From: an uncultured Barnesiella sp.
GTDB lineage: Bacteria > Bacteroidota > Bacteroidia > Bacteroidales > Barnesiellaceae
Direction: 5' to 3'
NCBI GenBank assembly: GCA_944320995.1
Contig: CALUJQ010000006.1
Coordinates: 1 to 64,000 of the forward strand
DNA length: 64,000 nucleotides
The notes beneath the pieces are model-generated. The model searched no databases and was not told the DNA's origin. It saw only the letters and a program-made list of their open reading frames with translations. Shown here piece by piece: positions 1 through 9,215 of the stretch. Position 1 is the stretch's first letter. Each line of letters opens with the position of its first letter. A program made the translations under genes and the position numbers.

Positions 1-203
1 CAACCCATAAGACGTACGGCACTCTACATTGCTGTAAAGCCCGGTGAGCTCTTACCTCACCTTTTCACCCTTACTGCCTGCGCAGCGGTTATTCTCTGTT
101 ACGCTACTCTATCCTCACGAATAGCTTCCCGTTAGGAAGTATGGCGCTCTGTGTTGCCCGGACTTTCCTCCCGCACACGGCGAGCGACAGACCGTCCTGC
201 TGT
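1..203 (-). ncRNA. rnpB: RNase P RNA (class A), 5' part; 3' end lies beyond the left edge
   Basis: Read on the minus strand, the sequence contains the conserved RNase P block GAGGAAAGTCCGGGC (complement of about 159-173), followed by the conserved CAGAGA-type segment and the GGGTGAAAAGGTGAGGTAAGAGCTC region typical of the P10-P12 area of bacterial type A RNase P RNA. This is the catalytic RNA that trims the 5' leader from precursor tRNAs. The 5' end is placed just downstream of a TATCTTTG -7 box at 210-217. The 3' half is outside the window. The short reading frame that can be drawn through it on the minus strand has no protein character. Confidence 0.93.
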
Positions 204-209
204 ATGACG

Positions 210-217
210 CAAAGATA
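210..217 (-). promoter_or_regulatory. -7 box for rnpB
   Basis: The minus strand reads TATCTTTG, matching the Bacteroidetes TAnnTTTG -7 element and sitting about 7 nt upstream of the inferred RNase P RNA 5' end. I did not find a well-spaced -33 TTG, so this rests on the -7 element and position only. Confidence 0.45.
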
Positions 218-479
218 CGAATAAAAAATGGCAAAGATGTAATTCTGTCAGTAGCTTTTTCCCTTTCGACCATTTTAACAGACAATATAACATACAAAAG
301 TGTCATTTTTTTTCGTTCTATAACTACACAACACGTTAACCCCTGTTAAGGCACTATTCGGCTTATTAAAAGAGCTTAAAAAGAGATTGTAATGATAATA
401 ACGGCACAATAAATGTATTAAATTTAACGTCTGAAAAACTTAAATACAACAGAATATTAACATTTAAAATAAATAGATT

Positions 480-1979
480 ATGAACTCTTACGGAAAAAAA
501 CTGATGGGAATTGCCTTAGTTGCAGCTCTTAGTTCCGGGATTACCATCGGAGCATTCAGCTTGTTAAATAACTCGACCGATTCAGCCTTACACGATCAAT
601 CGCTCGAAACCGAATATGCACAACCCACTCGCTTTACCCGAGTGGTAAACCGTCCGGCTGTCGAAACCGATTTTACTGTGGCTGCCGAAAATACGGTCAA
701 TGCCGTGGTTAGTATCAAATCGATTTCTACTCCTAAACAGAGTCAATTAGGAGGCTTTAACGACCCCTTCTTCGAATACTTTTTCGGGCAAGGCGGCCGC
801 AATATACAGCCACAACCCCGCACCGGATTGGGCTCTGGGGTAATCATCACTCCCGACGGATATATCGTAACCAACAATCATGTGGTTGAAGGTGCCGACA
901 AACTGGATATTACGCTCAACGACAACCGCACATTCAACGGCCGGGTGATTGGGACCGACCCTTCTACCGACCTTGCCCTCATTAAAATCGATGCCAAAGA
1001 ATTACCTACTGTCAAATTTGGTGACTCCGACAATTTGAAAGTTGGAGAATGGGTGTTGGCTGTCGGAAATCCATTGGGACTTACTTCGACAGTTACTGCC
1101 GGTATCGTAAGTGCAAAAGCCCGCAGCATAAGTGCGTTGAACCCTCGTAGCCAAAAAATGGGTATCGAGGCATTTATCCAAACCGACGCGGCCGTCAACC
1201 CCGGTAACAGCGGCGGAGCTCTGGTCAACACCGACGGCGAACTGGTCGGCATCAATACCGCCATTTATTCCGAGACCGGCAGCTATGCAGGCTATTCGTT
1301 TGCCATTCCCACGAGTATCGTCAGCAAGGTCATTGCCGATTTGAAGGAATACGGGACGGTACAACGTGCGGTATTGGGCATAGGGTACATGGAAATCAAT
1401 TCCGATCTGGCCAAAGAAAAGAACCTCGAAGTACAAGAAGGTATTTATGTAGGCGAAGTGTATAACCGCAGCGCAGCCATGGAAGCCGGTATAAAAGAGG
1501 GCGATGTCATCACCTCGCTCAATGGCGTAAAAATAAAGAACGGAGCCATGCTCTCCGAACAGTTGAGCAAATATCGTCCCGGCGACAAAATAAAAATCGG
1601 GCTGTTGAGAGGCTCCGAATCGAAGACGGTATCGTTGACCTTGAAAAACAGCCAAGGGAATACCGAAATAACCAAAATTGCCGGAATGGATTCATTGGGC
1701 GCCGGATTCAAAGAACTGGACGCCAAGAGCCTGCGGGAGATGAACATTCGATATGGCGTACAAATCGTCGGGCTGAAAGACGGCAAGTTCAAAGCCGCAG
1801 GCATGAGAGACGGTTTTGTAATCCTCGAAATCAACAATACCCCGATGAAAACGGTGAGCGATTTAGAATCCATGTACGACACCATTGTCAAATCGAATAA
1901 CTCCCAAAAAGTTATGTTCATTACCGGTGTCTATCCCAATGGAAAAATGATGTATTACGCCGTCGATTTGGCCGACTAA
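480..1979 (+). CDS. HtrA/DegP-family periplasmic serine protease (Do family)
   Basis: 499 residues. An N-terminal hydrophobic segment (about residues 8-29) should direct the protein to the envelope as a signal or anchor. The trypsin-like protease domain shows the full catalytic triad: His134 in TNNHVVEGA, Asp164 in STDLALIKI and Ser244 in NPGNSGGAL. Two PDZ-like regions follow (about residues 295-390 and 405-495), the usual DegP/DegQ layout, although the second is diverged. The role, by family, is degradation and chaperoning of misfolded periplasmic or outer-membrane proteins. The gene stands alone: a 14-bp hairpin follows it, and rpoD has its own promoter-like element. The ATG at 480 fits the start of the signal segment. 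Confidence 0.93.
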   Translation: MNSYGKKLMGIALVAALSSGITIGAFSLLNNSTDSALHDQSLETEYAQPTRFTRVVNRPAVETDFTVAAENTVNAVVSIKSISTPKQSQLGGFNDPFFEYFFGQGGRNIQPQPRTGLGSGVIITPDGYIVTNNHVVEGADKLDITLNDNRTFNGRVIGTDPSTDLALIKIDAKELPTVKFGDSDNLKVGEWVLAVGNPLGLTSTVTAGIVSAKARSISALNPRSQKMGIEAFIQTDAAVNPGNSGGALVNTDGELVGINTAIYSETGSYAGYSFAIPTSIVSKVIADLKEYGTVQRAVLGIGYMEINSDLAKEKNLEVQEGIYVGEVYNRSAAMEAGIKEGDVITSLNGVKIKNGAMLSEQLSKYRPGDKIKIGLLRGSESKTVSLTLKNSQGNTEITKIAGMDSLGAGFKELDAKSLREMNIRYGVQIVGLKDGKFKAAGMRDGFVILEINNTPMKTVSDLESMYDTIVKSNNSQKVMFITGVYPNGKMMYYAVDLAD

Positions 1980-1986
1980 AAAAACA

Positions 1987-2021
1987 GTTGGATATGGCTT
2001 CTCAGCAAAGCCATATCCAAC
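1987..2021 (+). terminator. Hairpin after the HtrA gene
   Basis: Perfect 14-bp inverted repeat (1987-2000 with 2008-2021, 7-nt loop) beginning 8 nt after the stop codon. It lacks a strong T-run, so termination may be imperfect, or the hairpin may mainly protect the 3' end. Confidence 0.6.
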
Positions 2022-2183
2022 CCTAATTACTTAATTTGCAAATATAATTAAAGGGGAGAAACAGAATCTATCCTAAAATGTTGTAATAGGGTAAATATAA
2101 CGATTTGAACCATAAATCGAGACATTTATCAAGAGCCGTTCAAAATTAAACATTTTTTACAACTTTATTAACAACAAATATAC

Positions 2184-2191
2184 TATATTTG
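2184..2191 (+). promoter_or_regulatory. -7 box upstream of the primary sigma gene
   Basis: TATATTTG matches TAnnTTTG and lies 27 nt before the ATG at 2218. No convincing -33 TTG is visible at the right spacing; the upstream 60 bases are AT-rich. Confidence 0.45.
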
Positions 2192-2217
2192 CATTCCCAA
2201 AATCTCAATATTGCAAG

Positions 2218-3078
2218 ATGAGACAATTAAAAATTACAAAATCGATTACGAACAGGGAAAGCGCTTCTCTTGACAAATACCTGCAAGAAATCGGACGCGA
2301 GGACTTGATTACGGTAGAAGAGGAAGTAGAGCTTGCCCAACGCATCAAAAAGGGAGACCATGCCGCCTTGGAGAAGTTGACACGGGCCAACCTGCGTTTC
2401 GTAGTTTCGGTTGCCAAACAATACCAGAACCAAGGATTGAGCCTTCCCGACTTAATCAACGAAGGCAACTTGGGCCTAATCAAGGCAGCCGAGAAATTCG
2501 ACGAAACGAGAGGCTTCAAATTCATCTCTTATGCTGTATGGTGGATTCGTCAATCCATTCTTCAAGCCCTTGCCGAGCAATCGCGAATCGTCCGTTTACC
2601 GTTGAATCAAGTCGGCTCGCTCAACAAAATCAGCAAAGCCCTTTCTAAATTCGAACAGGAGAACGAACGTCGTCCGTCGCCCGAAGAATTGGCCGAAGAA
2701 TTGGATATCCCCGTTGATAAAATTTCCGACACTTTGAAAGTCTCGGGAAGGCATATCTCGGTAGATGCTCCTTTCGTAGAAGGCGAAGACAATAGCCTGC
2801 TCGACGTATTGGTCAATGACGACTCCCCGATTGCCGACCGTTCGTTAATCAACGAATCGCTCTCGAAAGAGATCGATCGCGCACTTAAACAACTTACTCC
2901 CCGCGAAAGCGAAATCATCAAAATGTTTTTCGGGATTGGCTGCCAAGAGATGACCCTCGAAGAAATCGGCGACAAATTCGGATTGACCCGAGAACGTGTG
3001 CGCCAGATTAAAGAAAAAGCCATCAGAAGACTCCGTACCGCTTCGAGAAGCAAGTTGTTGAAAACTTATTTGGGATAA
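2218..3078 (+). CDS. rpoD: Primary RNA polymerase sigma factor (RpoD/SigA, Bacteroidetes type)
   Basis: 286 residues, the short form typical of Bacteroidetes primary sigma factors, which lack the large non-conserved insertion of proteobacterial sigma70. Region 1.2 ([16 protein letters not shown]), region 2 ([18 protein letters not shown], then [18 protein letters not shown] and the -10-binding segment with [10 protein letters not shown]), region 3 (about 160-215) and region 4 with the helix-turn-helix [20 protein letters not shown] near the C-terminus are all intact. It directs core polymerase to housekeeping promoters, presumably the TTG/TAnnTTTG elements seen across this window. It is monocistronic, with a clear terminator at 3111-3139. 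Confidence 0.96.
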   Translation: MRQLKITKSITNRESASLDKYLQEIGREDLITVEEEVELAQRIKKGDHAALEKLTRANLRFVVSVAKQYQNQGLSLPDLINEGNLGLIKAAEKFDETRGFKFISYAVWWIRQSILQALAEQSRIVRLPLNQVGSLNKISKALSKFEQENERRPSPEELAEELDIPVDKISDTLKVSGRHISVDAPFVEGEDNSLLDVLVNDDSPIADRSLINESLSKEIDRALKQLTPRESEIIKMFFGIGCQEMTLEEIGDKFGLTRERVRQIKEKAIRRLRTASRSKLLKTYLG

Positions 3079-3110
3079 ACGTATTGGATTGTCCGCCAGC
3101 AGGACAGGAA

Positions 3111-3139
3111 AACCGACCTGCACACAGGGTCGGTTTTTT
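3111..3139 (+). terminator. Intrinsic terminator of rpoD
   Basis: 8-bp GC-containing stem (3111-3118 with 3128-3135, 9-nt loop) followed by a run of T to 3139. Confidence 0.8.
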
Positions 3140-3158
3140 CGTTTTAAATCTAAGTAAA

Positions 3159-3189
3159 TTGCTTAATCGCAATAAATCATTTATCTTCG
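3159..3189 (+). promoter_or_regulatory. Promoter of the outer-membrane barrel gene
   Basis: TTG at 3159-3161, a 20-nt spacer, then TATCTTCG at 3182-3189, one base off the TAnnTTTG consensus; 24 nt before the start codon. Confidence 0.45.
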
Positions 3190-3213
3190 CTTTCAAACAA
3201 AGCACATAAAGTC

Positions 3214-3828
3214 ATGGTCAAATACTTATACCAAACCTTGTTATTCATTACTTTTTGTCTCCCCGTGCAAAAACTCTCGGCGCAAGAAGCGGCTACGGAT
3301 TTTGAAAACGGGAACAATCAATATGTCATGCGCGAAAGCAATTTGTCGGATATAGGAACCCAGCGGGCCCTCAAACCTTTTACTTTCGGAGCCGAGGCAG
3401 GAGCTTCAATCGATATGTCGGGGAATGACCTTTCCTCTTTCGATATAGACATCTTCGGCGGGTATCGTTCCCATACCATCAAATGTTTCGGTTTAGGAGC
3501 AGGACTGCACAACTCGTTCTCCAACAATCGGTACTATCTGCCCATCTATGCGCTATTCCGCAGCAACTTGTTCAGCGACAAATCACTCTTTTTCGTCGAT
3601 TTTAGAGCCGGTTACTCCATGAACCAAATGCACAAAAAAGAGCATCAAGGCGGGTTCTTCGGTGCAGCGGGATTGGGCATAAATCTATCGGTCAGCAGGA
3701 AATTCGGTTCACATATTCTTATCGGATATAACTTCTACCAATTATCGCCTTTTACCGATGAGAAAGGGGTTTATCAAGACATCAATGGCTGTCATTTGGT
3801 ATCTATCCGGTTGGGAATTAGCTTCTAA
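3214..3828 (+). CDS. Small outer-membrane beta-barrel protein
   Basis: 204 residues. The first 24 residues form a Sec signal peptide ending at LSAQ. The remainder alternates polar and aromatic/hydrophobic residues in strands separated by Gly/Asn turns (for example FGAEAGASIDM, FDIDIFGGYRS, GFFGAAGLGINLSV), and it ends in a terminal strand closing with Phe (LVSIRLGISF), the usual C-terminal signature of barrels assembled by BAM. It resembles the OMP_b-brl class of eight-stranded barrels. Cargo or function cannot be told from sequence. It has its own promoter and is followed by the leucine-operon regulatory region, so it is probably monocistronic. Confidence 0.75.
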   Translation: MVKYLYQTLLFITFCLPVQKLSAQEAATDFENGNNQYVMRESNLSDIGTQRALKPFTFGAEAGASIDMSGNDLSSFDIDIFGGYRSHTIKCFGLGAGLHNSFSNNRYYLPIYALFRSNLFSDKSLFFVDFRAGYSMNQMHKKEHQGGFFGAAGLGINLSVSRKFGSHILIGYNFYQLSPFTDEKGVYQDINGCHLVSIRLGISF

Positions 3829-3915
3829 AATCCCAAAAGATTATTACAAATAACCGCCTTTTTATCAAAAACAATTACAAATCATCAAGAAAATCGAACA
3901 AAATAAAACATTTTA

Positions 3916-3946
3916 TTTTGTCTTTTCAAAATAATGATTACCTTTG
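3916..3946 (+). promoter_or_regulatory. Promoter of the leucine operon
   Basis: TTTTG at 3916-3920, an 18-nt spacer and TACCTTTG at 3939-3946. Transcription should begin near 3953, about 20 nt ahead of the leader-peptide ATG at 3972. Confidence 0.65.
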
Positions 3947-3971
3947 CACTGAAAACAAAACCATTTCAATC

Positions 3972-4037
3972 ATGACTATCGAATTGCTAAACAGTCTAAT
4001 TATTGACCTTCTATCGAATAACACCGACAAGAAGTGA
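3972..4037 (+). CDS. Leucine-operon leader peptide (21 residues)
   Basis: An ATG-initiated reading frame of 21 codons ending in TGA encodes MTIELLNSLIIDLLSNNTDKK: five Leu (two Leu-Leu pairs) and three Ile (one Ile-Ile pair). It lies between a good promoter and an intrinsic terminator, directly before leuA. Its stop codon falls inside the 5' arm of the antiterminator (4034-4041). A ribosome that finishes the peptide would therefore cover that arm and allow termination, while one stalled at Leu codons (3984-3989 or 4008-4013) would leave it free. The role as a sensor of charged tRNA-Leu, and perhaps tRNA-Ile, is inference from this arrangement. There is no clear Shine-Dalgarno, as is common in this phylum. 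Confidence 0.7.
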   Translation: MTIELLNSLIIDLLSNNTDKK

Positions 4038-4095
4038 GAAATAGTGTTGAGCAATCTGCAACGTAAAAACGTAAAAAAGATATAGCCTTTCTCAC
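4034..4095 (+). promoter_or_regulatory. Antiterminator pairing of the leu attenuator
   Basis: GTGAGAAA at 4034-4041 is perfectly complementary to TTTCTCAC at 4088-4095. The latter overlaps the left arm of the terminator (4084-4093), so the two structures exclude each other. Confidence 0.6.
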
Positions 4096-4118
4096 ATGAA
4101 TGTCGAGAAAGGCTTTTT
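4084..4118 (+). terminator. Attenuator terminator of the leu operon
   Basis: Perfect 10-bp stem (4084-4093 with 4105-4114) and an 11-nt loop, followed by a T-run at 4114-4118, ending 23 nt before the leuA ATG. It lies inside the operon transcript, not after a gene, as expected of an attenuator. Confidence 0.8.
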
Positions 4119-4141
4119 ATTAATTATATATACAATTGATT

Positions 4142-5638
4142 ATGTCTGACAGATTATTTATTTTTGATACTACATTAAGAGATGGCGAGCAAGTACCCGG
4201 GTGTCAACTCAACACGGTTGAAAAAATACAAGTCGCCAAAGCATTGGAATCACTCGGTGTCGATGTTATAGAAGCAGGATTTCCCGTATCCAGTCCCGGC
4301 GACTTCGAATCTGTCGTCGAAATATCCAAAGCCGTAACATGGCCTACGATATGCGCACTCACCCGTGCCGTAGAAAACGATATAAAAGTGGCTGCCGAGG
4401 CCCTTCAATATGCCAAACACAAGCGCATACATACCGGTATAGGGACCTCGGACTATCACATTAAATATAAATTCAACTCTACTCGCGAAGAAATTATCGA
4501 GAGAGCTGTTGCCGCTGTCAAATACGCCAAGAAATATGTGGAAGACGTGCAATTCTACGCCGAAGACGCCGGCCGCACCGACAACGAATATTTGGCCCGA
4601 GTGGTCGAAGCCGTCATAAAAGCCGGAGCCACCGTCATCAATATTCCCGACACCACGGGATACTGTCTCCCCTATGAGTTCGGGCAAAAGATTCTTTACC
4701 TGAAAGAACATGTGGCCGGAATAGACAACGTCACGATTGCCACCCACTGCCACAACGACCTCGGAATGGCAACGGCAAACACCATGGCCGGCATACAGAA
4801 CGGAGCCCGACAAGCCGAAGTCACCATAAACGGCATCGGCGAAAGAGCCGGGAACACGGCTCTCGAAGAAATCGCCATGATTTGTAAATGCCACCATAAT
4901 CTGGGGATAGAGACCAACATCAATACCCAAAAGATTTACGGAATAAGCCGGTTGGTTTCCAACTTGATGAACATGCCGGTACAACCCAACAAGGCGATCG
5001 TAGGCCGCAACGCTTTTGCTCACTCTTCCGGAATCCACCAAGACGGTGTTTTGAAGAATCGGGAAAGTTACGAAATTATCGATCCCAAAGATGTCGGCAT
5101 CGACGAAAACTCTATCGTATTGACCGCCCGAAGTGGACGGGCAGCTTTGAAACACAGGCTCCACCTGCTGGGTATCGAACTGGAAAAAGAGGCCTTGGAC
5201 AAAGCCTACGACGCATTCCTCAAACTGGCCGACCGCAAAAAAGACATCAACGACGACGATATACTCATGCTGGTAGGAAAAGAGCGCACCGCCAATGCAC
5301 GGATCCGGCTCGATTTCCTCCAAGTTACCGCCGGCGTGGGAATCAAGTCGGTCGCCAGTATCGGACTGGATATTGCCGGAGAAAAATTCGAAGCAGCCGC
5401 TTCGGGTAATGGACCGGTCGATGCAGCCATAAATGCGATCCGGTGCATCATACACCGCAAAATGATAGTCAACGAATTCCTCATACAGGCGATTACCAAA
5501 GGAAGCGACGATGTGGGGAAAGTACACATGACCGTCCTCCACAATGGGAACTCCTACTACGGATTCTCGGCCAATACCGATATTGTAGCCGCATCGGCCG
5601 AGGCCTTTATCGACGCAATCAACAAATTTATCATATAA
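4142..5638 (+). CDS. leuA: 2-isopropylmalate synthase
   Basis: 498 residues from the ATG at 4142; a TTG two codons upstream is a less likely start. It condenses acetyl-CoA with 2-oxoisovalerate, the first committed step of leucine synthesis. The DRE-TIM barrel is marked by [13 protein letters not shown] near residue 10 (metal and substrate site), the metal-binding [12 protein letters not shown] and [14 protein letters not shown]. The C-terminal third (about 385-498) is the LeuA dimer domain that normally binds leucine for feedback inhibition. It is the first gene of a five-gene operon with 9-16 nt gaps and sits behind the attenuator, so expression is probably tuned both by translation of the leader and by allosteric feedback. 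Confidence 0.95.
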   Translation: MSDRLFIFDTTLRDGEQVPGCQLNTVEKIQVAKALESLGVDVIEAGFPVSSPGDFESVVEISKAVTWPTICALTRAVENDIKVAAEALQYAKHKRIHTGIGTSDYHIKYKFNSTREEIIERAVAAVKYAKKYVEDVQFYAEDAGRTDNEYLARVVEAVIKAGATVINIPDTTGYCLPYEFGQKILYLKEHVAGIDNVTIATHCHNDLGMATANTMAGIQNGARQAEVTINGIGERAGNTALEEIAMICKCHHNLGIETNINTQKIYGISRLVSNLMNMPVQPNKAIVGRNAFAHSSGIHQDGVLKNRESYEIIDPKDVGIDENSIVLTARSGRAALKHRLHLLGIELEKEALDKAYDAFLKLADRKKDINDDDILMLVGKERTANARIRLDFLQVTAGVGIKSVASIGLDIAGEKFEAAASGNGPVDAAINAIRCIIHRKMIVNEFLIQAITKGSDDVGKVHMTVLHNGNSYYGFSANTDIVAASAEAFIDAINKFII

Positions 5639-5647
5639 CACAGCTCC

Positions 5648-7042
5648 ATGAATACATTATTTGACAAAATATGGGACGCCCATGTGGTCACATCGGTCAC
5701 CGGTGGTCCCGATCAATTATATATCGACCGGCATTATTGCCACGAAGTGACCAGCCCGCAAGCGTTCAACGAATTGAGGGAGCGGCAGTTGAAAGTCTTC
5801 CGACCGGAGAAAACAACTTGTTCGCCCGACCACAATATCCCCACGCTGAATCAAGACAAGCCCATCGCCGACCCGGTATCGCGCAACCAAGTGGAAACGT
5901 TGGCCAACAACGCCCGGGAATTCGGACTGACTCACTACGGCTTAGGGCATGAGAAAAACGGAATTATCCACGTCATCGGGCCCGAATATGGATTGACCCA
6001 ACCCGGAATGACCATCGTCTGCGGCGACAGCCACACCTCCACCCACGGAGCTTTCGGCGCCATCGCCTTCGGGATAGGCACCAGCGAAGTGGCCATGGTA
6101 CTATCCTCACAATGCATCTTACAACCCAAACCCAAGTCGATGCGCATCAACATCGAGGGACGCTTGTCACCCGGAGTCACTGCCAAGGACATCGCCCTCT
6201 ACATCATCGCCCAAATGACCACGGGAGGAGCCACCGGATATTTTGTCGAATACGCCGGAGAAGCAATCCGTGCCCTCAGTATGGAAGAACGAATGACCGT
6301 GTGCAACCTCAGTATCGAGATGGGAGCCCGCGGCGGACTGATTGCCCCCGACGAAACCACATTCAATTATGTCAAAGGTAGGGAATTTGCACCCAAAGGC
6401 AAGGCATGGGATAAAGCCCTCGCCTATTGGAAAACCTTGCACAGCGACCCCGATGCCGTATTTGACCGGGAAGTGACCTTCCAAGCCGCCGACATCGCCC
6501 CCCGCATTACCTATGGGACCAATCCCGGAATGGGCATCGCCATCGACGAAGAGATTCCTACCGAAGAAACGATCGATGAAAGCGGGAAAATATCGTTCCG
6601 CCGGGCATTGCAATACATGGGTTTCGAAGCAGGAGAAGCGTTGCTCGGGAAGAAAATCGACTATGTATTCTTGGGCAGTTGTACCAACGGCCGCATCGAA
6701 GATTTCAGAGCTTTCGCCAGTTTGGTAAAAGGGCACAAAAAAGATAGTCGTGTAACCGCATGGCTGGTCCCGGGATCTCAAGCCGTAGCCCGTCAAATCA
6801 AAGCAGAAGGGCTCGACCACATACTGTCGGAAGCCGGGTTCGAGATAAGGCAACCCGGGTGCTCGGCATGCTTGGCCATGAACGAGGATAAAGTCCCCGC
6901 GGGGAAATATGCAGTATCGACTTCAAACCGCAATTTCGAAGGCCGGCAAGGCCCCGGAGCCCGCACCATACTCGCAGGCCCATTGGTCGCAGCAGCGGCA
7001 GCCATCACCGGCGAAATAACTGATCCCAGAACATTTTTATAA
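5648..7042 (+). CDS. leuC: 3-isopropylmalate dehydratase large subunit
   Basis: 464 residues, normal for LeuC. With LeuD it isomerises 2- to 3-isopropylmalate by dehydration and rehydration. Aconitase-superfamily features are clear: [13 protein letters not shown] near residue 128, the iron-sulfur cysteine in [13 protein letters not shown] (about 345) and the paired cysteines of GCSACLAMN (about 407). It follows leuA by 9 nt. The same enzyme may also process citramalate if the second synthase in this operon is a citramalate synthase. Confidence 0.96.
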   Translation: MNTLFDKIWDAHVVTSVTGGPDQLYIDRHYCHEVTSPQAFNELRERQLKVFRPEKTTCSPDHNIPTLNQDKPIADPVSRNQVETLANNAREFGLTHYGLGHEKNGIIHVIGPEYGLTQPGMTIVCGDSHTSTHGAFGAIAFGIGTSEVAMVLSSQCILQPKPKSMRINIEGRLSPGVTAKDIALYIIAQMTTGGATGYFVEYAGEAIRALSMEERMTVCNLSIEMGARGGLIAPDETTFNYVKGREFAPKGKAWDKALAYWKTLHSDPDAVFDREVTFQAADIAPRITYGTNPGMGIAIDEEIPTEETIDESGKISFRRALQYMGFEAGEALLGKKIDYVFLGSCTNGRIEDFRAFASLVKGHKKDSRVTAWLVPGSQAVARQIKAEGLDHILSEAGFEIRQPGCSACLAMNEDKVPAGKYAVSTSNRNFEGRQGPGARTILAGPLVAAAAAITGEITDPRTFL

Positions 7043-7054
7043 TCATATACTGTC

Positions 7055-7645
7055 ATGATCCAAAAAATCGATATTATAACATCTTCGTGTATCCCCCTTC
7101 CACAAGAGAATGTAGATACCGACCAAATCATACCGGCCCGTTTCCTGAAAGCCGTTTCCCGTGAAGGATTCGGAGAGAATCTGTTCCGCGACTGGCGTTA
7201 CGACAAAACAGGACAACCTATCGCCGACTTCGTTCTCAACAACCCTAAATATACGGGGACAATCTTGGTCGCCGGGAAAAACTTCGGAAGCGGATCCAGC
7301 CGTGAACATGCAGCTTGGGCAATTGCCGGATACGGATTCCGAGTGGTTGTTTCCAGTTTTTTCGCCGACATTTTCAAAAACAATGCGCTCAACAACGGCG
7401 TGTTGCCGGTTGTCGTTTCGGAATCGTTTTTGGCCGACTTATTCAGCCATATCCAATCCGACCCGAAATCGACAGTGACCGTTGACCTGCCAAAACAGAC
7501 GATCACCGACAACACCAACGGTGCCTCGGAACACTTCGAGATAAACCCCTACAAGAAGAACTGTCTGCTCAACGGATACGACGACATCGACTATCTGCTC
7601 AGTAAAAAACAAGAAATAGAAGATTGGGAAGAAAAACATCAATAA
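7055..7645 (+). CDS. leuD: 3-isopropylmalate dehydratase small subunit
   Basis: 196 residues, the swivelling small subunit of isopropylmalate isomerase. [15 protein letters not shown] near the start and [15 protein letters not shown] around residue 75 are family signatures for substrate binding. It lies 12 nt after leuC and 16 nt before the next synthase-like gene, so the subunits are translated from one message. Confidence 0.96.
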   Translation: MIQKIDIITSSCIPLPQENVDTDQIIPARFLKAVSREGFGENLFRDWRYDKTGQPIADFVLNNPKYTGTILVAGKNFGSGSSREHAAWAIAGYGFRVVVSSFFADIFKNNALNNGVLPVVVSESFLADLFSHIQSDPKSTVTVDLPKQTITDNTNGASEHFEINPYKKNCLLNGYDDIDYLLSKKQEIEDWEEKHQ

Positions 7646-7661
7646 ACAATCGAGAAGTACT

Positions 7662-9203
7662 ATGGTTGTAGAAATTATGGATACGACCCTGCGGGACGGA
7701 GAACAGACTTCGGGGGTTTCGTTTGCCCGGCAAGAAAAGCTGAGTATTGCCCGGCTACTTCTCGAAGATTTGAAAATTCCTCGCATCGAAATCGCCTCGG
7801 CCCGAGTATCCTCGGGAGAATATGAAATGGCCAAACAGCTGTGCGAATGGGCCGAAAAACGGGGGCACATCGACAAAATAGAGATATTGGGGTTCCTCGA
7901 CAAGGGAGCCTCCATCGACTGGATTCGCACTTGTGGCGGAAAAGTAATCAACCTGCTCTGCAAAGGGTCGGAGAAACACTGCACGTTTCAATTGAAAAAG
8001 ACCATACAGGAACATATCGAGGATATTAAACAAACGGTCCGAAAAGCCAAAGAGGCAGGGCTTAAAGTAAACCTATACCTCGAAGATTGGTCCAACGGGA
8101 TACAACACTCCCCGCAATATGTCTATCAATTAATGGACGCTCTGAAAAACGAGGCCATCGAAAGATTTATGCTCCCCGATACACTGGGCATTCTGAATCC
8201 GCTCCAAACGTTGAAGTTTTGCCGAGCCATGCGCCGGCGTTATCCCCACTTACGATTCGATTTCCACGCCCATAACGACTACGACTTGGCGACAGCCAAC
8301 ACCTTTGCCGCAGCACTCACCGGGATACAAGGTGTCCACTGCACCATAAACGGATTGGGCGAAAGAGCAGGAAACGCACCCCTCACCAGCGTTTTGGCTG
8401 TCTTGCACGACCACGTGAAGGCCTCTACCGGAGTGACCGAAAACATGGTCAACAAGGTGAGCCGCATCGTAGAATCCTATTCGGGAGTACGGGTGGCCGC
8501 CAACAAACCCATCATCGGGGAATCGGTCTTTACCCAATGCGCGGGAGTCCATGCCGACGGGGACAATAAAAACAATCTTTATTACAACGATTTATTGCCC
8601 GAACGATTCGGCAGGAAACGCGAATATGCACTCGGGAAGACCTCGGGGAGAGCCAATATCCGTAAAAACCTCGAAGCGTTGGGGATAGAACTCGACGACG
8701 AATCGATCCAACGGGTAACCCAGCGGGTTGTCGAATTGAGCGACAAAAAAGAGATTGTCACACCCGAAGACCTCCCCTACATCATTTCGGACGTATTGAA
8801 ACACCAGACCATTGCTCAACATGTCAAAGTGATAAATTATACGCTGAATCTCTCCCAAGGGCTGAAACCCGTTGCCATTATCGCCATCGAGATAAACGGG
8901 AACGTGTACGAAGGAGCATCTACCGGCGACGGCCAATACGACGCATTCGTAAAAGCCGTTCGCAAAATATACAAGGAGCAACTGGGGCGGACATTCCCTT
9001 TGTTGACAAACTATACCGTTAATATCCCGCCCGGCGGACGTACCGATGCGTTAGTTCAAACCGTCATCTCATGGGATTACAACGGGAACGTCTTGAAAAC
9101 ACAAGGCTTGGATGCCGACCAGATGGAAGCCGCTATACAAGCCACCATCAAAATGCTCAATATAATAGAAGATAAAACTACTAATCATACCGAAGAAAAC
9201 TAA
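7662..9203 (+). CDS. Second isopropylmalate/citramalate synthase-like enzyme
   Basis: 513 residues. The N-terminal DRE-TIM domain has [16 protein letters not shown] at the start, the metal-binding FHAHNDYDLATAN and GLGERAGNAPL, and a C-terminal LeuA regulatory-type domain (about 390-500, with the turn EGASTGDGQYDAF). It is clearly a paralogue of the leuA product but diverged: the second barrel motif reads HAHND rather than HCHND, and the first lacks the PG of LeuA. It may make (R)-citramalate from pyruvate and acetyl-CoA for an isoleucine route that reuses LeuCD and LeuB, or it may be a second isopropylmalate synthase. Its position between leuD and leuB supports either. Substrate is not decidable from motifs alone. 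Confidence 0.8.
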   Translation: MVVEIMDTTLRDGEQTSGVSFARQEKLSIARLLLEDLKIPRIEIASARVSSGEYEMAKQLCEWAEKRGHIDKIEILGFLDKGASIDWIRTCGGKVINLLCKGSEKHCTFQLKKTIQEHIEDIKQTVRKAKEAGLKVNLYLEDWSNGIQHSPQYVYQLMDALKNEAIERFMLPDTLGILNPLQTLKFCRAMRRRYPHLRFDFHAHNDYDLATANTFAAALTGIQGVHCTINGLGERAGNAPLTSVLAVLHDHVKASTGVTENMVNKVSRIVESYSGVRVAANKPIIGESVFTQCAGVHADGDNKNNLYYNDLLPERFGRKREYALGKTSGRANIRKNLEALGIELDDESIQRVTQRVVELSDKKEIVTPEDLPYIISDVLKHQTIAQHVKVINYTLNLSQGLKPVAIIAIEINGNVYEGASTGDGQYDAFVKAVRKIYKEQLGRTFPLLTNYTVNIPPGGRTDALVQTVISWDYNGNVLKTQGLDADQMEAAIQATIKMLNIIEDKTTNHTEEN

Positions 9204-9215
9204 AACAAAAATAAT

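Larger units (their letters stand above)
3829..4141 (+). promoter_or_regulatory. Leucine-operon control region (gap between the barrel gene and leuA)
   Basis: This 313-bp gap holds a promoter (3916-3946), a 21-codon leader peptide rich in Leu and Ile (3972-4037), an antiterminator pairing (4034-4041 with 4088-4095) and an intrinsic terminator (4084-4118), all upstream of leuA. The order and the mutually exclusive pairings match classical ribosome-mediated transcription attenuation. See the individual entries. Confidence 0.75.

Noticed and set aside
115..306. 63-codon minus-strand frame
   Set aside because: It runs through the RNase P RNA and its promoter; no protein features.
4250..5641. 463-codon open frame on the minus strand opposite leuA
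   Set aside because: It mirrors leuA in a fixed frame relation, has no recognisable domain, and arises from leuA codon bias.
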